DNA of 64,000 nucleotides, from positions 1,612,001-1,676,000 of the forward strand of contig NZ_OY764190.1 of the NCBI RefSeq assembly GCF_963668215.1, in the 5' to 3' direction. Below, in pieces: positions 32,810 to 42,314 of this stretch. The notes beneath the pieces were generated by a model. The model was not told the origin of the DNA, searched no databases, and was given only the letters and a program-made list of their open reading frames with translations. This DNA is from an uncultured Desulfosarcina sp. GTDB taxonomy: Bacteria > Desulfobacterota > Desulfobacteria > Desulfobacterales > Desulfosarcinaceae. The position numbers and the translations under genes were made by a program. Each line of letters begins with the position of its first letter. The stretch's first letter is position 1.

Positions 32810-32861
32810 AGCAGCAACCATAAAGGAGTACGCAGTGAACTTTTATTCAGGAGGAAATGTC

Positions 32862-34988
32862 ATGACAGACACCATCGAACCGCTCTTCAGTCCGGCATCC
32901 ATTGCCATCGTCGGCGCCACCAACCGGCCCAACAGCGTGGGCCAGGCCGTGATGCGCAACCTGATTCAAGGCGAATTCCAGGGGGTGCTCTACCCGGTGC
33001 ACCCCAAACTGAAATCCATATACGGCGTCAAGGCCTACCCGAACCTAACCGCCATTCCGGATTCGATCGACCTGGCCGTGATTATCGTGAAGCCGGAGGT
33101 CGTGCCGGATCTATTGGATGAGGCCAAGGGCAAAGGCGTCAAGGGCGCGGTGATCATCACCGCGGGGTTCAAGGAGATCGGCGGCCAGGGGGCCGAACTG
33201 GAGGATCAGATCAAGGCGATAGCCGCCCGCAACAACATCCGCCTGGTGGGCCCGAACTGCCTGGGAATCATCAATACCAACAAAGACGTTCGCATGAACG
33301 CCAGTTTCGCCCGCCTGATGCCAAGACCGGGCAACATCGGCTTCATCTCCCAGTCCGGGGCCCTGTGCACCTCGGTATTGGACTACGCCGCGGGCCGCAA
33401 GATCGGGTTCTCGAAATTCATCAGCTTTGGCAACAAGGCCGATGTCAGCGAAATCGATCTGCTGCGCTACCTGGGCGATGATCCCGAAACCAAGGTGATC
33501 TGCATGTACCTGGAGGATCTGTCCGCCGGCCAGGAGTTCATCCGCGTGGCCAGCGAGATTTCCTGGAACAAGGGCAAGCCCATCCTGGCCGTCAAATCCG
33601 GAACGTCGTCGGAAGGGGCCAAGGCCGCCGCCTCGCACACCGGTTCCCTGGTGGGTTCGGATTCGGCCTATGACGCCATTTTCCTGCAAAGCGGCATCCA
33701 GCGGGTGGAGGGCATCAACGAGTTGTTCCACTATGCCATGGCCTTTTCGCGCCAACCCCTGCCCAAGGGACGGCGCATCGCCATCGTGACCAACGCCGGC
33801 GGACCGGGCATCATGGCCACCGACGCCGCCATCCGCCACGGCCTCAAGCTGGCCGCCTTCACCGACGAAACCACCGCGGCGTTGAAGGCCAGCCTGCCGC
33901 CCACTGCCAATATCCACAACCCGGTGGACGTGATCGGAGACGCCACCCACGAGCGTTACGAAAGCGCCCTGAAAACCGTCATGCAGGACCCCAACGTGGA
34001 CGGGGCCATCGTTTTGCTCACCCCCCAAGCCATGACCGACATCCTGGAAACGGCCCAGATCGTGCCCAATGTGGCCAAGCAGACGGACAAACCCATCCTC
34101 TGTTCGTTCATGGGCATCGTGGACGTGTCCGAAGGCGTGGCCCATCTGGAGTCGAACGGCATTCCCAACTACGTTTTCCCCGAGGCCGCCTCGCGCACCA
34201 TGGCCGCCATGGTCCGTTTCGGGGAGCGTCTCAACATCGGCAACCGCGTTCCGGCTGGCTATGCCGTCCGGCGCGATGAAGTATCCCGGCTGATCAACGC
34301 AAAGCTGAACGGCAACCTGTCCTGCTATCTGCCCGAACGGGAGGCGACGGAGTTGTTGAACTGCTATGGACTGCCCCTGCTGACCAGCCGGCTGGTATCC
34401 GATTCCACGCAGATCGCCGCTGCCATGGAAGCCATGCGTGCGCCCGTGGCCATGAAAATCGTGTCCAAGGATATTGTTCACAAGGTGGATGCCGGCGGAG
34501 TGAAACTGAACATCACCGATGCCGACCAGGCCAAGCAGGCATTTGAGGAAATCGTGGCCAACGGGCTGCGGTTCAAAGCCGATGCCAGGATCGACGGGGT
34601 GCTGATGCAGGAGATGGCCGGCAAGGGCGTGGAGGTGATCATCGGCTGCGCCCGGGATTCCAAATTCGGGCCGATTGTCATGTTCGGCCTGGGCGGCACC
34701 CTCGTGGAAGCGCTCAAGGACGTTACCTTCCGCCTGGCACCCATGTACATCGCCAGCGCGGAAAACATGATCCGCTCCATTAAAACCTTTAACATTCTCC
34801 AGGGTGTGCGGGGCAATCCGCCGTCGGATATAGACGCCATCCGGGAGTGCATCCTGCGGGTGTCGACCCTGGTGGCCGATCATCCCGAGATCAGCGAACT
34901 GGACATCAACCCGCTGATCGTCTATCCCGAAGGCAAGGGCGCCGTGGTGGCCGACTGCCGGATCATGCTCGCGTCAAAGCAGGCCTGA
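32862..34988 (+). CDS. Acyl-CoA (acetyl-CoA) synthetase, ADP-forming, fused alpha-beta
   Basis: 708 residues from ATG 32862, with AGGAGG eight bases upstream. The N-terminal CoA-binding Rossmann domain (SIAIVGATNRPNSVGQAV), the ligase-CoA domain (GFISQSGALCTSVLDY, and the catalytic His in KAAASHTGSLVGSD) and a C-terminal ATP-grasp domain (from about residue 480, MKIVSKDIVHKVDAGGVKL) are all present in one chain. It converts acyl-CoA, ADP and phosphate to acid, CoA and ATP, giving substrate-level phosphorylation in anaerobes (known). It is 52 bases after hydF on the same strand and converges with a TetR gene. Substrate unknown. Confidence 0.9.
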   Translation: MTDTIEPLFSPASIAIVGATNRPNSVGQAVMRNLIQGEFQGVLYPVHPKLKSIYGVKAYPNLTAIPDSIDLAVIIVKPEVVPDLLDEAKGKGVKGAVIITAGFKEIGGQGAELEDQIKAIAARNNIRLVGPNCLGIINTNKDVRMNASFARLMPRPGNIGFISQSGALCTSVLDYAAGRKIGFSKFISFGNKADVSEIDLLRYLGDDPETKVICMYLEDLSAGQEFIRVASEISWNKGKPILAVKSGTSSEGAKAAASHTGSLVGSDSAYDAIFLQSGIQRVEGINELFHYAMAFSRQPLPKGRRIAIVTNAGGPGIMATDAAIRHGLKLAAFTDETTAALKASLPPTANIHNPVDVIGDATHERYESALKTVMQDPNVDGAIVLLTPQAMTDILETAQIVPNVAKQTDKPILCSFMGIVDVSEGVAHLESNGIPNYVFPEAASRTMAAMVRFGERLNIGNRVPAGYAVRRDEVSRLINAKLNGNLSCYLPEREATELLNCYGLPLLTSRLVSDSTQIAAAMEAMRAPVAMKIVSKDIVHKVDAGGVKLNITDADQAKQAFEEIVANGLRFKADARIDGVLMQEMAGKGVEVIIGCARDSKFGPIVMFGLGGTLVEALKDVTFRLAPMYIASAENMIRSIKTFNILQGVRGNPPSDIDAIRECILRVSTLVADHPEISELDINPLIVYPEGKGAVVADCRIMLASKQA

Positions 34989-35029
34989 TCCGTTTCACCC
35001 TATTGGAAAGTAGGCAAATCGAGCGGGTC

Positions 35030-35683
35030 CTAAAATTTCAGGGCCCGCTCCACCATGGCCACAAAGTGTTCAAACAGTACCTCGGGGCGGATGCCGAACG
35101 CCTCGCGGAAATGTTGCCGGCGCATCCTGAAAATTTTCATGACCCCGAAAATCTGGCCCCACAGAAGCAGCATGAGCTGTTGTGGGGTCAGATCCTTTCC
35201 GATGTTACCGATTTCCATTCCCTTTTCAATGGCGGCCGTGACCATGCGGGCCATATCGGCGGAAACCTGCTGGCACTGCGCCCGGTAGCTGTCCGGCGCA
35301 AAGGAGCCGTCGCCGTTGAGGTAATCGAAATAGCGGCTTTCGTAGATCATGATCAGGTCGAGAAATTCCGGGCTTTGAACGGAGAAATCGAAAAACGCCC
35401 GGGCCATATGTTGCAGGCCGCTGTCGTCTGAAACGGCCTGGTCGACAGCCTTGGCCAACGTCGCCCGCAACTGGATCAATCCCCGCAGGACAACGGCCAG
35501 AAAAAGCTCCTCTTTGTCCTTGAAGTACAGGTAAAGGGTGCGCTTGTTGTAGCCGGCGGCATCGGCGATGGCCGGCAGGGTGGTGTTTTCGTATCCGTTC
35601 TCGAAGAAAACGGCCTGGGCCTTGTCGACGATGCGATCGCTGCGCTGCTGCTGTTCCCAAGCCTTGCGGTCTGTATCCGTCAT
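35030..35683 (-). CDS. TetR-family transcriptional regulator
   Basis: 217 residues from ATG 35683 with GGAAGAA upstream. The HTH is DKAQAVFFENGYENTTLPAIADAAGYNKRTLYLYFKDKEELFLAVV (about residues 15-60). The rest is a helical ligand domain. It diverges from a TauE/SafE permease gene, and a perfect 7-4-7 palindrome lies between the two starts, the likely operator. Effector unknown; an organic acid or sulfur compound would suit the neighbours but is a guess. Confidence 0.9.
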   Translation of the reverse strand: MTDTDRKAWEQQQRSDRIVDKAQAVFFENGYENTTLPAIADAAGYNKRTLYLYFKDKEELFLAVVLRGLIQLRATLAKAVDQAVSDDSGLQHMARAFFDFSVQSPEFLDLIMIYESRYFDYLNGDGSFAPDSYRAQCQQVSADMARMVTAAIEKGMEIGNIGKDLTPQQLMLLLWGQIFGVMKIFRMRRQHFREAFGIRPEVLFEHFVAMVERALKF

Positions 35684-35719
35684 GGTTCTTCCTGTTGACA
35701 ATACAATTCCGTGAATGAT

Positions 35720-35737
35720 ATTTCACCATAGTGAAAT
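35720..35737. promoter_or_regulatory. Palindromic operator for the TetR regulator
   Basis: ATTTCAC-CATA-GTGAAAT is a perfect inverted repeat in the 106-base gap between the divergent TetR and permease genes. Length and position fit a TetR-family operator that controls both directions. Confidence 0.65.
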
Positions 35738-35789
35738 TTAATGCATCTTAATGCAATAACAAATCCCTTTGCATATCGTCAAGGATGCG

Positions 35790-36533
35790 ATGGACGCTCC
35801 GCTTGCACTTTTTACCGCCTTTACCATCCTGGTGGCCGGTTGCGTTCGCGGCTACGGCGGATTCGGCTTCTCCATGATCACGGTGGCGGCGCTGTCCCTG
35901 GTGTTGCCACCCGAACGTATCGTGCCGATGATCCTGATGCTGGAGGTGGGCGCCAGTCTGTTGCTTCTGCCCGGAGCCTGGTCTTCCGTAAACTGGCCGG
36001 CGCTTGCCTGGATGCTGCTCGGTGTCGGCATCGGAACGCCGCTGGGCGTCTGGCTGCTCGGCAATGTTTCTCCGGCTTGCATGAAAACGGCGGTGGCGGC
36101 GATCATTTTCGCCCTGGCTTTCATCCTTCGTAAAGGTGTTGTCGTCAAGCGCCAACCCGGACGGGCGCAAACCGTAGTTACCGGAACGGCTTCCGGGATT
36201 CTCAACGGCGCGGCGGCCATCGGCGGGCCGCCGGCCGTTCTCTTTTTTTTCTCTTCTCCGGCCGGAGCCGCCGTATCCAGGGCGTCGCTGATCGCCTATT
36301 TCCTTTTGACGGACATCCTGGCAGCCGGCACTTGCCTGGCCGCCGGATTGATGACCGTCAACCATGCCCGCCAGGCCCTGTTAATGCTCGTTCCCATGGC
36401 GATTGGACTGCTTGCTGGCCAGCGCATGTTTCACCGCACATCCGAAACGGTTTTCCGTAAGCGGGTCTTGCTTTGCCTGATGGGACTGTCTGTGCTGACG
36501 CTAATCAAGGCACTGTGGGAGATGATTTCGTAG
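35790..36533 (+). CDS. TauE/SafE-family membrane permease
   Basis: 247 residues from ATG 35790, four bases after AAGGA. It has seven or eight hydrophobic segments. The conserved N-terminal GYGGFGFSMITVAALSLVLPPERIVPMIL and the second-half repeat GILNGAAAIGGPPAVLFFF are the family signatures. Members export or import sulfite, sulfoacetate or other organosulfur anions. It is followed 25 bases later by a PLP enzyme and a GltS-type carrier, forming a likely TetR-controlled operon. Confidence 0.85.
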   Translation: MDAPLALFTAFTILVAGCVRGYGGFGFSMITVAALSLVLPPERIVPMILMLEVGASLLLLPGAWSSVNWPALAWMLLGVGIGTPLGVWLLGNVSPACMKTAVAAIIFALAFILRKGVVVKRQPGRAQTVVTGTASGILNGAAAIGGPPAVLFFFSSPAGAAVSRASLIAYFLLTDILAAGTCLAAGLMTVNHARQALLMLVPMAIGLLAGQRMFHRTSETVFRKRVLLCLMGLSVLTLIKALWEMIS

Positions 36534-36558
36534 CTTTCAAATTCAACAGGAGTGAACC

Positions 36559-37998
36559 ATGGAACTGACCAAAGAGGGAATGACGCGTGAGGCCATCTTC
36601 GATCGCCTGGCCGAGTTTCGCCGCAACGATATCAAGTGGCAGGATGGCCGGACCTACGGGTACGTTTTCGATCCGGGGTCCGAGGTGATGGCGGTCGGCA
36701 AAGCCGCCTACAACGAATTTCTATCCGAAAACGGGCTGGATTTTACCGTTTTTCAGAGCCTGCTGCGACTCGAACGGGAACTGGCCGCTTTCGGTGCCCG
36801 CCACTTGAGAGGTGATGACCAGGTGGTGGGCAATTTCACCTCCGGCGGGACGGAAAGCATCATCCTGGCGGTGAAGGCGGCCCGGGATGGCTACCGCAGC
36901 ACCCATCCCCATATCCATGTTCCGGAAATGATCCTGCCGGCCACGGCCCACGCGGCCTTTCACAAGGCGGCCCATTATCTGGGCGTGAAAGCGGTGACCG
37001 TTTCCGTCGATCCACAGACGTTCCGGGCCGATGTGAAGAAAGTAAAGGCGGCCATCACAAAAAACACCATCATGATCGTGGGGTCGGCCCCTTCCTATGC
37101 CCACGGTGTTGTGGATCCTATTGCCGATCTGGCCGCGCTGGCTCAGGAGAAAGGCCTGTGGATGCACACCGACGCCTGCATGGGCGGATTTCTGCTGCCC
37201 TATTTCCGCCGCCTGGGCGAACCGGTGCCGGATTTCGACTTCACCGTGCCGGGGGTCACCTCCATTTCGGTGGATCTTCATAAATATGCCTATACCCCCA
37301 AAGGCGCGTCCCTGATTCTCTACCGCAACAAGGGGTATCGCAAGCACCAGATCTTCGCCTGCTCCGGGTGGATCGGCTACACCATCGTCAACAATGCCGT
37401 GCAGAGCAGCAAATCCGGCGGGCCCATGGCCGCGGCCTGGGCGGTCCTCAACTACATCGGCGACGACGGTTACCTGGACATCGCCCGCAAGAAACTGGCG
37501 TCCGTGAAAAAAATCGCCGAGGGCATCGGCCGCATCGATGGCCTGCGGCTGGTTACCCACCCGGACATGTCGCTGATCTCGTTTACCGCCGACGAGGTGA
37601 ACGTTTTTCATATCGTCGATGAAATGAACAGCCGGGGATGGTATATTCAGCCGTCCCTTTCCTTTGACAATTCGCCCGCCCACATCCACCTGTCGGTCAA
37701 CGCCTCCAATGTGGGCTGGGAGGACGAACTGTTGAAGAATCTGGCCGAGTGCGTGGACATCGCCCGCAACCTGCCCGAAGGCGAACTGGTCGGCCTGGTC
37801 AAGGAAAGCCTGAAAGGCATGGATATGGCAGCCATTTCCGACAGTGACATCATGAACCTGATGGCGGCGGCCGGGGTATCCGACGGCGTTCTGCCCAGCC
37901 GCATGGCGGACATCAACGGCGTGCTGGACCTTCTGCCGGCCCGGGTTCGGGAAACGGTGCTGACGGTGTTTGTAAACGACATGTTCACCCAACTCTAA
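36559..37998 (+). CDS. PLP-dependent decarboxylase/lyase of the group II family
   Basis: 479 residues from ATG 36559 with ACAGGAG upstream. The fold-type I PLP site is visible: GNFTSGGTESIILAVKAARD (phosphate loop, about residues 92-111), HTDACMGGFLLPYF (Asp that pairs with the PLP nitrogen) and VDLHKYAYTPKGASL (Schiff-base Lys in HKY). It is closest in pattern to sphingosine-1-phosphate-lyase or glutamate-decarboxylase-like enzymes. The substrate cannot be fixed; the neighbouring GltS-type symporter hints at an acidic amino acid. It is 17 bases before that symporter. Confidence 0.82.
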   Translation: MELTKEGMTREAIFDRLAEFRRNDIKWQDGRTYGYVFDPGSEVMAVGKAAYNEFLSENGLDFTVFQSLLRLERELAAFGARHLRGDDQVVGNFTSGGTESIILAVKAARDGYRSTHPHIHVPEMILPATAHAAFHKAAHYLGVKAVTVSVDPQTFRADVKKVKAAITKNTIMIVGSAPSYAHGVVDPIADLAALAQEKGLWMHTDACMGGFLLPYFRRLGEPVPDFDFTVPGVTSISVDLHKYAYTPKGASLILYRNKGYRKHQIFACSGWIGYTIVNNAVQSSKSGGPMAAAWAVLNYIGDDGYLDIARKKLASVKKIAEGIGRIDGLRLVTHPDMSLISFTADEVNVFHIVDEMNSRGWYIQPSLSFDNSPAHIHLSVNASNVGWEDELLKNLAECVDIARNLPEGELVGLVKESLKGMDMAAISDSDIMNLMAAAGVSDGVLPSRMADINGVLDLLPARVRETVLTVFVNDMFTQL

Positions 37999-38015
37999 CG
38001 AGAAAGGGTACCCGC

Positions 38016-39401
38016 ATGAACACCCCATTTCCCTTTGACGGCATGCTGGTTTTCGCGTTCCTCTCCCTGCTCCTGCTGATCGGTGTCGGCCTGCGGGCCA
38101 CGGTGGGCTTTTTCCAGCGTTTTCTGGTTCCCAGTTGCCTGATCGGCGGCGTTCTGGGGCTGGGCGTGCTGCACACGGGCATTATCGATTTCGACACGGC
38201 AACCATCGAGGCCCTGGCGTACCACTTTTTCAACATCTCGTTTATCTCCGTTGGGTTGACCCGGGATGAAAACAACAACCGGAAGGTCGCGCAACCCAGC
38301 CCGTTCAAAGGTCCGGCCTGGATGGCGCTTTTGCAGGGCCTCACCTTTCCCATGCAGGCCATTGTCGGCGGATTGCTGGTAGTCCTGCTGGGAGCGTTCG
38401 GGCTGCACCTGTTTCCCACCTTCGGTTTCCTGGCGCCGCTGGGCTTCAACGAAGGACCGGGGCAGGCCCTGTCCATCGGCAAGGTGTGGGAAGGCGTCGG
38501 TTTCAGCGATGCGGCCACCATCGGCTTGACCTTTGCCGCCATCGGGTATTTCTGCGCCTTTTTTATCGGGGTTCCCCTGGTCAATCGCGGCATCCGCAAA
38601 GGGCAGGCCACCTTCGGCCCCAGCCAGTTGCCGCGGGATTTTGTCGTCGGGGTGCTTGATCCCGATGGAAAATCCGAATCGGCAGGGCGTCTGACCCTGC
38701 ATTCGGGCAACGTGGAAACCCTGGCGTTTCAGACGGCGCTGGTGGGCATGGTATACGGGGCGACCTACGGAATCATCGCGTGGATCGGCCACTGGCTGCC
38801 GGCCGATGCGGCCAAAATTCTGTGGGGGTTTTTCTTCTTTTTCGGCTTGGGGGTGGCGCTGCTCGTCAAATGGGGTATGCAACGGCTGAGAATCGGGCAC
38901 CTTGCCGATGGGGGCATCCAACGGCGGATCACCGGGTGGTCGGTCGATTTTCTCATCGTGGCAACGGTGGCGGCCATCCAGTTGAAGATCGTCTGGGACT
39001 ACATCCTGCCCATCGGCTTGATCGCGCTGGTCAATGCCGTTTTGACCACGGCCCTGGTCGTCTGGTTCGGCCGGCGCCTTTCCGCCTATAACCTGGAGCG
39101 AACAGCGGCCATCTACGGCGTCGTCACCGGCACGGTTTCCTGCGGCCTGCTTCTGCTGCGCATTGTGGATCCGGACTTTAAAACCCCGGCAGCCTACGAA
39201 CTGGCCGTCATGAACGTGATGGCCCTGCCGGTGGTCGGCGGCTGCACCGTGCTGGTCAATGGCCCCTTGTGGTGGGGCTGGTCACTGTGGATGACCCTGC
39301 TGGTATTTGCCGCCGTCATTGCCGCGGCCCTGATTCTGCTGAAGGTGTTGGGCTTTTTGGGGGGTGGTTCACCGGCACCATCGGAAAACGTCCGATCTTA
39401 A
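38016..39401 (+). CDS. GltS-type sodium:glutamate symporter family protein
   Basis: 461 residues with about 12 hydrophobic segments. LVPSCLIGGVLGLGVLHTG, GFNEGPGQALSIGKVWEGVG and GLTFAAIGYFCAFFIGVPLVNRGIRKG in the first half, and AAIYGVVTGTVSCGLLLLRIVDPDF in the second, match the inverted-repeat GltS family. It imports an acidic amino acid with Na+ by family. The start is ATG 38016 with GAAAGGGT upstream. It is the last gene of the TetR-linked operon. Pairing with the PLP enzyme suggests uptake and decarboxylation of the same acid; inferred. Confidence 0.85.
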   Translation: MNTPFPFDGMLVFAFLSLLLLIGVGLRATVGFFQRFLVPSCLIGGVLGLGVLHTGIIDFDTATIEALAYHFFNISFISVGLTRDENNNRKVAQPSPFKGPAWMALLQGLTFPMQAIVGGLLVVLLGAFGLHLFPTFGFLAPLGFNEGPGQALSIGKVWEGVGFSDAATIGLTFAAIGYFCAFFIGVPLVNRGIRKGQATFGPSQLPRDFVVGVLDPDGKSESAGRLTLHSGNVETLAFQTALVGMVYGATYGIIAWIGHWLPADAAKILWGFFFFFGLGVALLVKWGMQRLRIGHLADGGIQRRITGWSVDFLIVATVAAIQLKIVWDYILPIGLIALVNAVLTTALVVWFGRRLSAYNLERTAAIYGVVTGTVSCGLLLLRIVDPDFKTPAAYELAVMNVMALPVVGGCTVLVNGPLWWGWSLWMTLLVFAAVIAAALILLKVLGFLGGGSPAPSENVRS

Positions 39402-39437
39402 CGTTTATAGATTCGTAAAAACCGAGCACTTTCAATA

Positions 39438-39461
39438 AGCCGATAGCCCCCTGGGTCGGCT
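39438..39461 (+). terminator. Possible terminator of the GltS operon
   Basis: AGCCGA 39438-39443 pairs with TCGGCT 39456-39461, and T-rich sequence follows (39468-39482). The stem is only six base pairs, so this is tentative. Confidence 0.35.
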
Positions 39462-39481
39462 GCTGCGTTTTGTTCTGTTTT

Positions 39482-39769
39482 TTATCTGTTTTGCCAGCAA
39501 CCTGGCTTTCTATGCAGATGCATCACTGCCATAATTCTGATATGCTCATTAACAATTCGATAAAGGATTCCGTACGGGAACTTGTTGGTGAGGCAACGCC
39601 TTGTTTGGGTATCAATACCTGTCCAAGCATATGGATGCTGACATATTCGTTCAATTGCGGCGAAAACTTCTTCAGAAAATCTCAAACCTAAGCCTGCCTG
39701 ATATTCTTCGTAGTATTCAACTGTATCAAAAAATTCCTTTTCAGCAATTTCATGAAAGCTAAATTTCAT
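39482..39769 (-). CDS. RelE/ParE-type toxin
   Basis: 95 residues. SFHEIAEKEFFDTVEYYEEYQAGLG and RFSEEVFAAIERICQHPYAW form the two N-terminal helices. RRCLTNKFPYGILYRIV and IRIMAVMHLHRKPGCW are the beta strands and C-terminal basic residues of the family. ParE members act on gyrase and RelE members cut mRNA on ribosomes; which applies is unclear. The start overlaps the antitoxin stop by four bases. More AT-rich than the neighbouring operons. Confidence 0.88.
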   Translation of the reverse strand: MKFSFHEIAEKEFFDTVEYYEEYQAGLGLRFSEEVFAAIERICQHPYAWTGIDTQTRRCLTNKFPYGILYRIVNEHIRIMAVMHLHRKPGCWQNR

Positions 39770-39999
39770 TTTGAAAATCGCTTTCGAACCTTTTCGAAAA
39801 CCTCATCTCCAGAAATAAGTTTTGCTTCTCCACGGTCAAGCGCTTGACAACGGCGTTCAACTTCGGCTGACCATGCTTGATCAATATCTTTTTGAGTTGG
39901 TAAATTAGTACTGATCAACAACTTATCTATAAGTACAAGCCGTTCATCTACTGGAAGATTAATCGCTTGTTCATATATTTTTTCTGACAATCCTTCCAT
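39766..39999 (-). CDS. Antitoxin, addiction module family
   Basis: 77 residues. LPVDERLVLIDKLLISTNLP followed by IDQAWSAEVERRCQALDRGEA and EVFEKVRKRF is the pattern of the small addiction-module antitoxins that pair with ParE/RelE toxins. Start ATG 39999 has AAAAGGAG seven bases upstream. It is transcribed before the toxin and coupled to it. The unit lies alone between the GltS and M20 genes, as expected of a mobile module. Confidence 0.85.
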   Translation of the reverse strand: MEGLSEKIYEQAINLPVDERLVLIDKLLISTNLPTQKDIDQAWSAEVERRCQALDRGEAKLISGDEVFEKVRKRFSK

Positions 40000-40111
40000 A
40001 TGTCATCTCCTTTTTTATTTGAATATACCGATGACAGCCTCATTATTCAATAACCAATGAAGTCAATATCAATCCTATCTTAAGGCTGCACGCTTCGGTT
40101 CCGGTGGAGAG

Positions 40112-41227
40112 CTACCCTATCGGCGATTCCTGGAGATCCGCAACGAATCGGTCCAGCAGTTCGTAAAGCCGGCCAATGCTCTCGATCTCCACATGCTCGT
40201 CCTTGGAATGCTGACTGCTGTTTCCGTCGGCACCCCAGACGATACCGGGGATGTCGAATTGGGTCAGAAACCGGGCATCGCTGGCACCGTGGGCAATGCC
40301 GGTACGGGTTTGGGGAGCCAGATCCAGCAAACGGTCCAGATAGGGGGAGCCGGAGCTGATAAACAGGGGTTCGCGTTCCTGGATAGTCACCGTTCCACCG
40401 ACCGCCGCCTGAATCCGGCCCACCAGTTCATCGACATCGTCATTTTCCGTATAGCGGATGTCAAAGACGGCTTCGGCCCGGTCCGGCACCTGGTTGACGG
40501 ATTCGCCTGCACGGATGATCGACAGGTTCATGGTTCGATGCCAGTGTTCCGAATCGGTCAGGCCGTCGAAAAAACCTTTGACGATACGGCAGTCCTCCAT
40601 CAGTTTTTCAATGGCATTGATCCCCAGCCAGGGCCTGGCCCCGTGGGCCGTCTTGCCCTCGGCAACGAGTTTCAGCCGAAGAACGCCCTTTTCCTTGATC
40701 ACGATGGTTTCAACACACCCCCCATCCAGGGCAATGCAGAAATCGCAGGCGATTTGACCCAGGGCATGGCGCGCGCCGTCGTATCCACTGGATTCTTCAT
40801 CGCCGGTTATCAATGCACCGAGGGCCAGTTGGTTGTCGTCAATTCCCAGGCTGCGGTTTTTTTCGATCCGATTTTTCAGCAACACCATGGACAAAGCTGC
40901 GGCATATTTGTCGTCGATGGCCCCGCGCCCATAAAGCTTGCCTTTTTTTTCGACCGGTTCGAAAAGCTCAGGGGAAGCGCTGACCACATCCATATGCGAC
41001 ATGAGCAAAAGCGGCGTCCGCTCCCGCTGGGGTAGCGCAAGAACCGATGGAACACCGTTATGCTCAATCAGGGCGCAAGGGATATCGTGGCGGTTGAACC
41101 AGTTTTCGATGAAACGGGCGCAGTTGAAAATTTCTTCGGGGCGGGTGCGGGTGGAGGGGAAACGGATCAGTTCCTTGGTCAGTTCGACAATCTCCCGGGT
41201 GCTCGTCGATGTGTCTTCGGTAGCCAT
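40112..41227 (-). CDS. M20-family metallopeptidase / deacylase
   Basis: 371 residues. Zinc-site motifs are in order: LLMSHMDVV (first His and catalytic Asp), GRGAIDDKYAAA (bridging Asp), TGDEESSGYDGA (catalytic Glu pair), and a dimerisation domain with KTAHGARPWLGINAIEKL. The final His region is near SQHSKDEHVEIE. M20 enzymes cut dipeptides or N-acyl amino acids. Start ATG 41227; AAGGAG is about 13 bases upstream. It is followed upstream on the same strand by an EamA exporter 145 bases away. Confidence 0.88.
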   Translation of the reverse strand: MATEDTSTSTREIVELTKELIRFPSTRTRPEEIFNCARFIENWFNRHDIPCALIEHNGVPSVLALPQRERTPLLLMSHMDVVSASPELFEPVEKKGKLYGRGAIDDKYAAALSMVLLKNRIEKNRSLGIDDNQLALGALITGDEESSGYDGARHALGQIACDFCIALDGGCVETIVIKEKGVLRLKLVAEGKTAHGARPWLGINAIEKLMEDCRIVKGFFDGLTDSEHWHRTMNLSIIRAGESVNQVPDRAEAVFDIRYTENDDVDELVGRIQAAVGGTVTIQEREPLFISSGSPYLDRLLDLAPQTRTGIAHGASDARFLTQFDIPGIVWGADGNSSQHSKDEHVEIESIGRLYELLDRFVADLQESPIG

Positions 41228-41372
41228 AAGGACGTTTTTCTCCTTTAATCAAGTGGTTCGTACACCGCACGGACCATGGGGCCGAACAAACGATGGGTAA
41301 GGTCCCGGCGGGTGCGGCCTGGATACTAATCATAACCATTTCGGTTGTAAACCATATCCTTTTCTCATTCGT

Positions 41373-42314
41373 CTACGAAGATGCCTCCTTCCCGGTAGCG
41401 CCCAGGTAAATGGCGCCAATGGCCAGGACCACACCGGCCCAGGCGATAGAAGAGGTTTCTCTTCCAAAAAAAAGAACATCCCAAACGAAGGCCAGGGATG
41501 GCTGCAGCAATAGAAGCAGGCCGGCGATGGCGGCCGGAATCCGGGGCAGGGAATGGGTGATGAGAAGCCATCCGGCGGTCTGGCTGAAAAACCCCAAAGC
41601 CACCAGCGCCAATCCGCTTTGGATTGTCGGGATGGCAAAGGATTCACCATTGCCAACGATATCCGTGGCCAGATAGATGGCGCTGAACGTCGAGACAAAC
41701 ATCAGGCTGAGCACCGCCGAAGGCGGGGACGGTCTGGCTTGCAGCCGTCGCAGGGAAACCAGAAACCCGGTGTAGAAAACGGCAGTCGCCAACCCCCAGC
41801 CGATGCCGATGCGATAATCCGGGCTGAGTTGATCCCAACGCACGCCAACAATCATGCACAGTCCGATAACCGCCAGCGGCACTGATAGAACGAAACGAAG
41901 GCTCAACCGTTCTTTGTAGAGCAACAAGCCAATCACCGGCACCAGAAAGACCTCGAAGTTGCCCAGAATGGTGGCCAGCCCCGGTCCCACGTAGCCGATG
42001 CAGCGGTGCCAGGCGTAAAGATCGAGCGCGAAGAAGAGTGCCGCGATCAGAGACAGCCCCAAAACGGACCTTCCCTGCCATAGCGGCTGCCTTCGAACGA
42101 CCAGAATGATCAGCAAAAAAACGGCTCCGAAACCGACCCGGTAAAACGCCGAAACGGTCGGTGCAACTTGAGCCAGGCGAACCCAGACAGCAGAAAAGCT
42201 GATCATCATGGCGCCGATGGTTGTTTTTACCAGGGCGCTTTGCTGCCAATGGGCGGTTTTTGTCGGGTTCATGCCTTCGCTCGTTAATCCGATGGAATGG
42301 GAATTCAGGCTCAT
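41373..42314 (-). CDS. EamA/DMT-superfamily permease
   Basis: About 313 residues from ATG 42314; ATG 42272 is also possible and neither has a strong ribosome site. It has ten hydrophobic segments in two EamA repeats: AMMISFSAVWVRLAQVAPTVSAFYRVGFGAVFL opens the first, and ATAVFYTGFLVSLRRLQ with LLLLLQPSLAFVWDVLFFGRE the second. EamA proteins export amino acids or metabolites. The preceding M20 peptidase suggests an amino-acid theme, but this is weak. Confidence 0.83.
   Translation of the reverse strand: MSLNSHSIGLTSEGMNPTKTAHWQQSALVKTTIGAMMISFSAVWVRLAQVAPTVSAFYRVGFGAVFLLIILVVRRQPLWQGRSVLGLSLIAALFFALDLYAWHRCIGYVGPGLATILGNFEVFLVPVIGLLLYKERLSLRFVLSVPLAVIGLCMIVGVRWDQLSPDYRIGIGWGLATAVFYTGFLVSLRRLQARPSPPSAVLSLMFVSTFSAIYLATDIVGNGESFAIPTIQSGLALVALGFFSQTAGWLLITHSLPRIPAAIAGLLLLLQPSLAFVWDVLFFGRETSSIAWAGVVLAIGAIYLGATGKEASS

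Noticed and set aside
33111..34883. 590-codon minus-strand frame opposite the acyl-CoA synthetase gene
   Set aside because: Same GC-rich antisense effect; the plus-strand enzyme has all expected domains.
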